DNA of 64,000 nucleotides from Actinomycetota bacterium (lineage in GTDB: Bacteria; Actinomycetota; Geothermincolia; Fen-727; Anoxymicrobiaceae), in the NCBI GenBank assembly GCA_018831265.1, contig JAHJCO010000046.1, positions 1 through 64,000 of the forward strand, written 5' to 3'. The position numbers and the translations under genes were made by a program. The notes below the pieces were generated by a model. The model was not told the origin of the DNA, searched no databases, and saw only the letters and a program-made list of their open reading frames with translations. Each line of letters starts with the position of its first letter. Within the stretch, counting starts at the first letter, position 1. Shown piece after piece: positions 43,067-50,380 of the stretch.

Positions 43067-43090
43067 CCGGGACTGAAGTCCCGGCCCAAG
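43067..43090. repeat. REP hairpin, inverted orientation
   Basis: CCGGGACT-GA-AGTCCCGG followed by CCCAAG: the reverse complement shows the family head CTTGGG and loop, with a different stem from the GGCGGACT units. It lies between the start of the helicase gene and the next gene's stop. Confidence 0.75.
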
Positions 43091-43154
43091 CGAAGAGGAA
43101 AGGCCGGCACAGGGGCCTTGATTATTTGCAGTTCAACCGCAATATTGGTGCAGC

Positions 43155-43814
43155 TCACTCGGTGATATCGACCTGGATGACCACGTTGTCCCAGGTGACC
43201 TCGAAGGTCTTCAGGCATTCCGGGTTCGAGCAGAGGACTGTAGCGGTGCCGCCGGGGCCGTGGCCCAGGTTGCCTTCGATGCGGGCGATCCGGATCGGGA
43301 CCGTGACCTCCTGGACGTAGCCGCAGTGGTCGCAGGCGATGTCCGGTATCGTCTTCTGGAAGGTTCTGCCGACCAGCAGTTGTCCTATGTTCGCCTTCAC
43401 CTCGTCCAGTTCGACCGCGTAGGGCGAGACCACCTCCGAGATGCTCCGGAGCAGGTCCGGCGGGGCGCTTATGCCGAAGGCCAGTGCCGCCACTACCTGC
43501 TCGCTCGAGCCGTCCTCGGCCCGGAAGTCGATGGGCAGGTCCGTGACGTTCACCACGGTGGTCGCCATTTTCGAGCCCGGCTTGCTGACAGGCAGTCCCA
43601 CGCCCGGGGCCACCGGCCCGAGGGGGACCAGCGCGCCCACGTAGACGCCGCCCTTGCGCTTCAGCTCCTTCCGGTAGGTGAGGAGCCTCCTGGTGTGCGT
43701 GAGCGGAAGGAAGCCGTCCGCGACCAGGAGCGTGCCCACCCGGCCCATCACGTTGTCCAGCTGCGAGTCGGTCAGCACCCGGATGGGGATGACCGTGGAG
43801 GCGTTCTTCTTCAC
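43155..43814 (-). CDS. zinc-ribbon protein of unknown function
   Basis: 219 residues from GTG 43814 (GGGGAG six bases upstream; the frame is open 14 codons further). The N-terminal half is a mixed alpha/beta domain without known motif. The C-terminal part carries CDHCGYVQEV and VLCSNPECLKTFEV, two CxxC-type pairs forming a zinc ribbon. No signal peptide. I do not recognise the family. The gene is isolated between the helicase and the DUF4143 ATPase. Confidence 0.65.
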   Translation of the reverse strand: MKKNASTVIPIRVLTDSQLDNVMGRVGTLLVADGFLPLTHTRRLLTYRKELKRKGGVYVGALVPLGPVAPGVGLPVSKPGSKMATTVVNVTDLPIDFRAEDGSSEQVVAALAFGISAPPDLLRSISEVVSPYAVELDEVKANIGQLLVGRTFQKTIPDIACDHCGYVQEVTVPIRIARIEGNLGHGPGGTATVLCSNPECLKTFEVTWDNVVIQVDITE

Positions 43815-44022
43815 CGCAGGCTCCCCTGAGCGTTGTCGCCGTGACGGTCCCGGCACCGCGCGATTTCGTTGATAAGCACTGTCGGATCACTGATCCTGGT
43901 CGAATGTGGCATGGCCCACTTGTCCTCGGGATACCGGCGTTTGTCTGGCCACGTGCATCTATGTTAGCAGGGATGTGTGACAGGGAGCGCGATGTGGTGT
44001 GACCCGGAGCAGGGACGGGCTT

Positions 44023-45237
44023 TCAGGACAGCAGAAGACCCACCGGGATGGCCCAGATCTTCTCAGCGATCTGGATAGTTTCATTTCCGTTGTGGGCGAT
44101 GACGGCTGCCTTGCAGGTCGGCGTGACGCTCAGGAACTGGTCCAGGACCCTGACGTCCGATCTCGACCACGTGGCGCCGGACTTGACCTCTATCGCCATG
44201 TACTCCCGGCCGAGCTCCACCACGAAATCGACCTCCTTGCCCGCCTGGGTATGCCAGTAGAAGAGCCTGCCCGCGGGTATCCGCGTACCGAGAATGGAAT
44301 CGAGGTTCTGTCTGACGTAGGTCTCGAAAAGAGCTCCTCTCAACGGGTCGTCCGCGAGTTCCGAGCAACCCGTCAGGTAGCACGCCAATCCCGAATCACA
44401 CAAGTACAGCTTGGGAGCTTTCTTGATTCTGCTGGCCCTGTTGCGCAGGTACGGGGGGACCCGCCTTGTAATGAAAGTCGCCTCAAGCCATCCGAGATAC
44501 CTGGCAGCGGTCTTGGCCTCCAGTTTCGCGTCCCTGCCGATTTCCGCGATGTTGAGTATCTGGGCCGTCCTCAGGGCCGAGAGCTTCATGAGATCGCGGA
44601 ATCCGATGATATTCTCGACCGCCGCGACGTCCCTCAAGTCCCGCTCCAGATAGGTCTGTTCGAAACCGGCAAACCACAGGGCCGGATCACCGACCTCCCT
44701 CAGAGAGACCGGGGGGAGCCCCCCGAGCAGGATCTCCTGATCCGAAATACGGTCGACCTTCCGTTTGCGAGGCGGGGACGCTCCTTCAATGAAATCCAGA
44801 AGGAAGGGCGGCGCACCCGTCTTTCCCCCGATCTCCCTCCGGCTCATCGGCTCCAGGTTGAAATAGACCGCGCGGCCCGCGAGGCTCTCGGTGACACGAC
44901 GCAGAAGTGACGGGTTCGCCGAACCGGTCAGCAGGAACCTCCCCGGGACCCGTTTCCTGTCGACGGACCTCTTTATAGCCAGAAACAGGTCGGGCACCCT
45001 CTGGGCCTCGTCGATGGTGACCGCGGGGTAGCTCTCCAGGAACGCGTCCGGGCTTTCTTCCAGTGTCTTCCTCGCCCCGAAGTCATCCAGCGTGACGTAC
45101 TCTCTGTCCCGGAAGCGAGCGTCCCGCTGGACCAGAGTGCTCTTGCCCGACTGCCGCACGCCCGTGACGACTACGACCGGCATCTGCTCGAGGGCACGTC
45201 CGACCGGCCCGGCTATTTCCCTTTCACGGTACTCCAT
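44023..45237 (-). CDS. AAA_14/DUF4143 ATPase
   Basis: 404 residues. Walker A GVRQSGKST (near 26), Walker B AVTIDEAQRVPDL, sensor FLLTGSANPSLL, then DUF4143 with KLYLCDSGLACYLTGC and a nuclease-like ending FYWHTQAGKEVDFVVELGRE and AIEVKSGA. This widespread family is often mobile or defence-associated but has no settled role. The DFVVE..EVK block resembles a PD-(D/E)XK core. It stands alone upstream of the TetR operon. Confidence 0.88.
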   Translation of the reverse strand: MEYREREIAGPVGRALEQMPVVVVTGVRQSGKSTLVQRDARFRDREYVTLDDFGARKTLEESPDAFLESYPAVTIDEAQRVPDLFLAIKRSVDRKRVPGRFLLTGSANPSLLRRVTESLAGRAVYFNLEPMSRREIGGKTGAPPFLLDFIEGASPPRKRKVDRISDQEILLGGLPPVSLREVGDPALWFAGFEQTYLERDLRDVAAVENIIGFRDLMKLSALRTAQILNIAEIGRDAKLEAKTAARYLGWLEATFITRRVPPYLRNRASRIKKAPKLYLCDSGLACYLTGCSELADDPLRGALFETYVRQNLDSILGTRIPAGRLFYWHTQAGKEVDFVVELGREYMAIEVKSGATWSRSDVRVLDQFLSVTPTCKAAVIAHNGNETIQIAEKIWAIPVGLLLS

Positions 45238-45383
45238 ATGCGACTCACAATGTCGTAATTTACGATATTCACTGTCGTATTTACTATTATTCTGACTTCA
45301 GAATCTCCGCCTGTCAACTATCCCGCTGATGCTTGCGACAGAATGAGCTACGACCCGACCCTCGAAAAAGAACCGGTTCTCTA

Positions 45384-45430
45384 TTGACGTCGTTGAACCC
45401 GGGTATTATAGTTGACTTACCGGTAAGTCA
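45384..45430 (+). promoter_or_regulatory. tetR promoter with palindromic operator
   Basis: TTGACG (45384-45389), a 17-base spacer and TATAGT (45407-45412) make a good sigma-70 promoter. It is followed at once by the perfect 18-bp palindrome TGACTTACCGGTAAGTCA (45413-45430), 28 bases before the regulator start. The same motif with small changes recurs at 46109-46126 in front of the acyl-CoA dehydrogenase. Autorepression is the natural reading. Confidence 0.75.
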
Positions 45431-45458
45431 GTTTTGATGAACCAGGAGTAGCCGGCGG

Positions 45459-46088
45459 GTGGTGAGATTGGGCGGCAAGAGAGACGAGATCCTGAAGGTG
45501 GCCGAGGAGGTCTTCGCCGAGAAGAACTTCAAGGGCGCAACGATGAGAGAGATCGCCGAGAAGGTCAACATCAAGAAACCGGCGCTCTACTACCACTTCC
45601 GTAACAAGGAAGACCTCTACAACTCCATGATCATAGAGATATACGAGCAACTCCAGGACAGGGTGCTTGACCCCGTCAAGAGAGGAAAGAGCCTGGATGA
45701 GAAGATACGACTCCTGATCTCCCACCTGGTTGATTTCTGGGCCCAACACCCTGCGTTCCCGAGAATCATCGCCCAGGAGGTCATCTCGGGCAGCGACCTT
45801 GTCTACTCGGAGCTCGAGCCGAAGTTCTGGATGCCCATGTATCAGGAGATCCTGGTGGAGATCGAGAAAGAGGGATCGAAGGAGCCGGAGGTTAACTACG
45901 TCGATCCCCGGATGCTTGTCATCAACATCTTCGGAATGACTATCTTCTACTTCTTCGCGGGCCCTGTTTTCACAGCCATCTCGGGAGAAGACAGCTTCTC
46001 GAGTGAAAACATCGAGAAACTCAAGGAAGAGGTCACGAGCGTGGTCTTCAACGGGATGAGAAAGCCCGGTTCCCGTAAGAGACGATAA
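45459..46088 (+). CDS. TetR-family regulator of the adjacent acyl-CoA gene cluster
   Basis: 209 residues, GTG start (GTG 45459 or 45462). The DNA-binding domain is GKRDEILKVAEEVFAEKNFK and ATMREIAEKVNIKKPALYYH-F. The C-terminal part resembles FadR/AcrR-type regulators that sense acyl-CoA. The palindromes at its own promoter and before the next gene point to a local regulon covering the acyl-CoA dehydrogenase and following genes. Confidence 0.9.
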   Translation: MVRLGGKRDEILKVAEEVFAEKNFKGATMREIAEKVNIKKPALYYHFRNKEDLYNSMIIEIYEQLQDRVLDPVKRGKSLDEKIRLLISHLVDFWAQHPAFPRIIAQEVISGSDLVYSELEPKFWMPMYQEILVEIEKEGSKEPEVNYVDPRMLVINIFGMTIFYFFAGPVFTAISGEDSFSSENIEKLKEEVTSVVFNGMRKPGSRKRR

Positions 46089-46108
46089 AAAAAATTTACC
46101 CAATAAAC

Positions 46109-46126
46109 TGACTTATCGGTAAGTAA
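46109..46126 (+). promoter_or_regulatory. second TetR operator, before the acyl-CoA dehydrogenase
   Basis: TGACTTATCGGTAAGTAA matches the palindrome at 45413-45430 at 16 of 18 positions, keeping both GACTTA/TAAGT half-sites. It lies 45 bases upstream of the acyl-CoA dehydrogenase start and just behind an A-rich tract (46087-46094). Confidence 0.75.
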
Positions 46127-46170
46127 GTAGGAATAGGGGGCAAGGATGCCGGGCGACCGGGGAGGGACAA

Positions 46171-47349
46171 ATGCGTGACTCATGTTTCAGCGACGAAGAT
46201 CTACAGATGAGGGACGTGGCGAGGGAGTTCGCGCAGAAGGAGATCGAGCCCGCGGGCAGACAGCTCGACAAGTCGTACGACGCGGATCTTTTCCGGGACC
46301 TCTGGAAGAAGGCGGCGAAGCTGGGTCTCCTCGGGGTCATGGTGCCGGAGCACTACGGGGGCGTGGGCGGCTCACCCGTAGCCTTGACGCTGATCATCGA
46401 GGAGCTCGCCGCGGCGGACGCGGGATTCGCCGTCTCCATGTCCATGAACTGGTTTGCGCAGTGCATGCTGATCACCGTCGGCAGCTCCGCGCAGATGGAG
46501 GCTTTCCTTCCCATGATCTCGTCATCCGACGCACTGCCGGCGGCGGCGTGCGCGACCGAGCCGCAGGGTGGTTCGGACGTCGAGTCCGTGAGGCGTTGCG
46601 GACCCGGGTGCATAAGTACGACCTACAGGAAGAAGGATGGAGGCTTCGTCATCAACGGGACCAAGAACTTCATCACGAATGGCGGACTTGCCGGACTGTA
46701 CCTGGTGCTCGCGACCGCGGATATCAACGCGGGCGGGGCGGCCGCCAGCACCTTTATCGTCCCGGGGGACTCACCGGGGATCGCGGTAGGGGGGATAGAG
46801 GACAAGATGGGCATCAGGTCCTCCCAGACGGCACAGATGATCTTCGACGACGTTTTCGTGCCCGGAGAGAACCTGCTGGGCGAGGAGTGGCTTGGTCTGG
46901 AATACGTGGAACTGGCCATGATCTTCTCCCGCGGCGCGGTCGGCGGCATCGCGGTGGGTATCGCTCGGGCGGCGTTCGAGGAGGCGCTCGCCTACGCGAG
47001 GGAGCGGGTTCAGGGAGGGAGACCGATCATCGAGCACCAGGGCATCGGCTTCATGCTCGCGGACATGGCAATAATGGTCGAGGCCGGGAGGAGCATGGTC
47101 CACCGCTCGGCGCTCGCGAGCCTGGACTTCGACATCGAGGCCGACGAGAGGTTCAGGCTTTCCTGCATGGCGAAGGTATTCTGCTCGGACATGGCCATGA
47201 AGGTCACGACCGACGCCGTGCAGATCCTGGGCGGCTACGGCTACACGCGCGACTACCCTGTTGAGAAATACATGCGGGACGTGAAGGTAACGCAGATATT
47301 CGAGGGACCGAACCAGGTTCAGCGCGTGGATATCCTCGAGCGCCTCTGA
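46171..47349 (+). CDS. acyl-CoA dehydrogenase
   Basis: 392 residues, the normal length of the family. ATG after GGGAGGG. N-terminal helical domain, FAD/substrate motif AACATEPQGGSDVES, FITNGGLAGLYLVLATAD, and the C-terminal VQILGGYGYTRDYPVEKYMR. The expected catalytic Glu lies in QIFEGPNQVQR. It oxidises an acyl-CoA to the 2-enoyl-CoA and passes electrons to ETF. It is first in a cluster with a DapA-like lyase, an SCP2-like protein and an SDR, under TetR control, suggesting degradation of a specific acyl or alicyclic compound. Confidence 0.9.
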   Translation: MRDSCFSDEDLQMRDVAREFAQKEIEPAGRQLDKSYDADLFRDLWKKAAKLGLLGVMVPEHYGGVGGSPVALTLIIEELAAADAGFAVSMSMNWFAQCMLITVGSSAQMEAFLPMISSSDALPAAACATEPQGGSDVESVRRCGPGCISTTYRKKDGGFVINGTKNFITNGGLAGLYLVLATADINAGGAAASTFIVPGDSPGIAVGGIEDKMGIRSSQTAQMIFDDVFVPGENLLGEEWLGLEYVELAMIFSRGAVGGIAVGIARAAFEEALAYARERVQGGRPIIEHQGIGFMLADMAIMVEAGRSMVHRSALASLDFDIEADERFRLSCMAKVFCSDMAMKVTTDAVQILGGYGYTRDYPVEKYMRDVKVTQIFEGPNQVQRVDILERL

Positions 47350-47384
47350 GACGCCCGCGCGGACTGACTGGAAGGGGTGGGAAC

Positions 47385-48437
47385 ATGGCGGAGTACAAGA
47401 AGAGCGAAGCGAAAGAATGGGCGAGAGAGAAGTTCCGGGGCCTGGAGAACGTGCTCATGCCCTCGCTGAGTACCCAGAGTATCGACGAGGGCACCACCAC
47501 CTGGAACCTCGACGAGGAGGGCATAAGACACGATGTCCGCGAGTGCAGACTCCACAGGTTCTTCATGACCACGGCCGCCATCGAGGGGCTTCCTTTCATG
47601 ATGATGGAGTACGTCATGCGCGACTTCTGGGCAATCGCGGTGGACGAGGCGGGGGGCCGGATCCTCGTCGACGCCTACATCTCCCAGAACACCTTCGACG
47701 ACACCGTGGCCGCGGCGAAACTCGCCGACGAGGTGGGATGCGATTGCATAATGCTCGCATACCCGCCTTACTTCTACCCGAAGAGCGAAGAAGAGATCTA
47801 CGAGTTCACGAAGGCCGTGTGCGATGAGATCGACATCGCCGTGACCGTCTATCCTACGCACAAGTACAACTTCGAGAGGTTCCACCCGAGCAGCTTCTCC
47901 CCACACCTTCTCGCCCGCATCGCGGAGATCGAGAACGTGGTGGCGATGAAGATGGGGGTAATCGACGTATCGCACGCCACCCAGTGCTTCCGCATGTTCG
48001 GGGACAAGGTGCTTCTGGGTCCGCCGTCCCCGCAGTTCTGGAACACGTACGTGCCGCTCTGCGGCCAGCGGTGGGCGGGCTCTGTGCCGTACGAGGCCAT
48101 CCAGGACCACGACCATCAGTATCTCGTCGATTACTTCGAGCTCCTGCTCGAGGGGAAACTCGACGAGGCGATGGATCTCTACTGGAGGATCCTGCCGGGC
48201 GTGGAGGCCTTGCAGGGACTCCTCGACTACACGATATACGAGGGCAACTACAACTTCATCCACTGGAAATACATTGGATGGCTCGCGGGCTTCAATGGTG
48301 GCCCGATCACACTCCCCACTGCCCGGCTGTACGAGCACCAGAAGGACAGGCTCAAGTCGGCGCGCGCGGCGATCGGGCTTGCGAACCGCGAGCCGGAGGA
48401 GGAGTTCTACGTTGGCCGTGTCCGGTACGGCGACTAG
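47385..48437 (+). CDS. dihydrodipicolinate-synthase-family lyase
   Basis: 350 residues, longer than DapA (about 290). It is a TIM-barrel class I aldolase: the Schiff-base Lys lies in ENVVAMKMGV, the Tyr in VTVYPTHKYN matches the VYN position of DapA, and DCIMLAYPPYFYPKSEEEIY is the usual strand-helix block. The family includes lyases and hydratases acting on 2-oxo acids; this one cannot be DapA by context. It follows the acyl-CoA dehydrogenase by 35 bases and probably cleaves or forms a C-C bond in the same pathway. Confidence 0.82.
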   Translation: MAEYKKSEAKEWAREKFRGLENVLMPSLSTQSIDEGTTTWNLDEEGIRHDVRECRLHRFFMTTAAIEGLPFMMMEYVMRDFWAIAVDEAGGRILVDAYISQNTFDDTVAAAKLADEVGCDCIMLAYPPYFYPKSEEEIYEFTKAVCDEIDIAVTVYPTHKYNFERFHPSSFSPHLLARIAEIENVVAMKMGVIDVSHATQCFRMFGDKVLLGPPSPQFWNTYVPLCGQRWAGSVPYEAIQDHDHQYLVDYFELLLEGKLDEAMDLYWRILPGVEALQGLLDYTIYEGNYNFIHWKYIGWLAGFNGGPITLPTARLYEHQKDRLKSARAAIGLANREPEEEFYVGRVRYGD

Positions 48438-48453
48438 CGGGGAGGGATTGCCG

Positions 48454-48891
48454 GTGGAGAAGATGCTGTTCGGGACGAAGGAGTGGTTGGACGCTTTCAT
48501 GAACCGCTTGAACGCGGACGAGCGTTATCGGGAGCTGGCAACAGACTACGAGGGGAACATCATTTTCAGGTGCTACGCGGATCCGGGCGTCCATGAACTG
48601 CTCAGCCACGACCTGGAGTTCTACTTCGACCCGTACCACGGCGAGATACGGGACTGGCGGATACTCGAGCCGGGCGAAACCATCGAAGTCGAGTACGAGC
48701 TCTCGGGGAAGTACCCCGTATGGAAGAGGGTGGCTTCCGGCGAACTGGCCCTCAAGAAGGCGGTCATCATGACCCACGAGATAAAGGTAAAGGGGAAGGT
48801 GAGTGATCTCGTCAAGCATATTGCGGCGGCCGACCGGATCATAGAGGTCCTCACCGAGATGCGAGACGTGTACTTGTTCCCTGACGAATGA
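48454..48891 (+). CDS. SCP2 sterol-transfer-like protein
   Basis: 145 residues from GTG 48454 with GGAGG eight bases upstream. Pattern LFGTKEWLDAFMNRLNADER.. near the start, then a beta sheet and the ending DLVKHIAAADRIIEVLTEM fits the SCP2/sterol carrier family that holds a hydrophobic ligand or acyl-CoA. It lies 16 bases after the lyase gene. It may present the pathway substrate to the neighbouring enzymes. Family similarity is moderate. Confidence 0.65.
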   Translation: MEKMLFGTKEWLDAFMNRLNADERYRELATDYEGNIIFRCYADPGVHELLSHDLEFYFDPYHGEIRDWRILEPGETIEVEYELSGKYPVWKRVASGELALKKAVIMTHEIKVKGKVSDLVKHIAAADRIIEVLTEMRDVYLFPDE

Positions 48892-48933
48892 CTGGCGAGC
48901 GGAGAGGCGCGACCTGACGGCCAGGAGGCACCG

Positions 48934-49842
48934 ATGGGGTCAATAGAGCTACTCCCGTATCCGGGACGCCGGATTCGAGAGATCGATCGGGCGCGGGCAT
49001 CGAGCATGGAATCGTTCCGGGGCATGGTTGTTGTTATTACGGGTGCCGGGAGCGGAATAGGGCGCGCGACGGCTCTGGAATTCTCGGGGCTCGGAGCGGA
49101 CCTCGTCCTTGCGGATATTGCCGGTGAGCGGGCGGAAGGATTGGCACGGGAGATCGAGAGGGGTGGCGGGACCGCAATCGCGCGGTCGGTGGACGTGACC
49201 GACCGGGGCGCCATGGAAGCCTTCGCCCGGGAGGTCGTAGCGGAGAAGGGACGTGTTGACGTTCTCGTGAACAACGCGGGAGTGGGGCTCGGGGGCGAGA
49301 TCAAGGACACCGGCCTCGAGGAATGGGAGTGGATCGTGAACGTCAACTACTGGGGCGTCGTCCATGGCATACACTTCTTCCTCCCGGGAATGATCGAGAG
49401 GCGCGCGGGCCACATCGTGAACGTCGCCTCGGCGAACGGCTTCGCGCCTTTCCCGTTCGAGGGACCCTATGCTTCAACCAAGTACGCCGTGCTCGGGCTT
49501 ACCGAGGTCCTGAGAGCAGAGGTATCGCGTTTCGGTGTCGGCGTTACGGCCATATGTCCGGGGCTGGTCAATACCGGGATAATGCGAGACGGCCGTCTTT
49601 CAGGTGGTTGCGACAGGACCTCGAGCATAATGCACTGGTTCCAGCGGCTCATGGCACGCTGGGGAACAGACCCACGGAGAATCGCGGGGAGCATCCCGCC
49701 GGCAATCGTCCGGAAGAGGGCTATCGTGCGAATCCCCCCCTACGTGGTAGCCCTGGACCTGGCGCACCGTTTCGCTCCGTTCCTCTACAGGTGGGTGATA
49801 ACGTCGGTGTGTGGTCGCAGGGCGCCGAACCACTCCTTGTAG
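48934..49842 (+). CDS. short-chain dehydrogenase/reductase
   Basis: 302 residues, ATG with AGGAGG. Classical SDR: TGAGSGIG cofactor loop (about residue 37), NNAGVG (about 113), Ser in NVASANGF and the YASTK pair (Tyr-x3-Lys), then CPGLVNTGI. Asp in LVLADIAGER after strand 2 suggests NAD(H). The N-terminal 30 residues before the fold are extra; ATG 49006 would remove 24 of them but lacks a ribosome binding site. It oxidises a hydroxy group or reduces a ketone in the cluster's pathway. Confidence 0.88.
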   Translation: MGSIELLPYPGRRIREIDRARASSMESFRGMVVVITGAGSGIGRATALEFSGLGADLVLADIAGERAEGLAREIERGGGTAIARSVDVTDRGAMEAFAREVVAEKGRVDVLVNNAGVGLGGEIKDTGLEEWEWIVNVNYWGVVHGIHFFLPGMIERRAGHIVNVASANGFAPFPFEGPYASTKYAVLGLTEVLRAEVSRFGVGVTAICPGLVNTGIMRDGRLSGGCDRTSSIMHWFQRLMARWGTDPRRIAGSIPPAIVRKRAIVRIPPYVVALDLAHRFAPFLYRWVITSVCGRRAPNHSL

Positions 49843-49971
49843 ATCTTGGGGAAGAAGGATCCACAAGGGGAGAGGGGGAATGGGATCGTTTGTCTCTGGC
49901 GATCGGGGTCCCGCGTATTTAGAATTGTTCCAGGCAGAAGCCGGAGGCTCTTGAAGTAAGAGGAGGAACAC

Positions 49972-50307
49972 ATGGATTGGGTACAGACCATGATCTACTT
50001 CGGCATGGACGTCCCGGGGGGTGGTGTCGTCTCGGAGGAGCAGTTCGCCGAGTTCCTGAACATCTTCGTCACCCTGGAGTTTCCCGCGGGCCTCACCGCG
50101 TTCGAGGCCTACGGGCAGATGCAGAGGGACGACGGCGGCATCGAGAAGCAGAGGACCAGGGTCGTTCTCCTTGTTCACGAGGACAGCACCGCCAACAGCG
50201 AGGCCGTAGGCAGGCTGATAGAGGTGTATCGGCGGGACTTCGGGGCGCCCCAGGTCATGCGCACCACGACGCCCATAGAGGTGGAGTTCTTCCAGGGCGG
50301 CTCGTAG
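49972..50307 (+). CDS. DUF3574-family protein
   Basis: 111 residues. MIYFGMDVPGGGVVSEEQFA, AGLTAFEAYGQMQ and TRVVLLVHED match the DUF3574 pattern, a small alpha/beta protein of unknown role, usually exported elsewhere but without a signal peptide here. ATG with GGAGGA six bases upstream. It lies between the SDR cluster and the metallophosphoesterase and may stand alone. Confidence 0.72.
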   Translation: MDWVQTMIYFGMDVPGGGVVSEEQFAEFLNIFVTLEFPAGLTAFEAYGQMQRDDGGIEKQRTRVVLLVHEDSTANSEAVGRLIEVYRRDFGAPQVMRTTTPIEVEFFQGGS

Positions 50308-50380
50308 CGGTCGGATGCCGCGGACACGACGCGGCACATGCACTATCTCGAGTCGTTATTCGCGCGTGAAAGGACCGTGA

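Noticed and set aside
40096..43320. 1074-codon plus-strand frame opposite the helicase-nuclease
   Set aside because: Antisense shadow; the minus frame carries the full SF1 and nuclease motif set.
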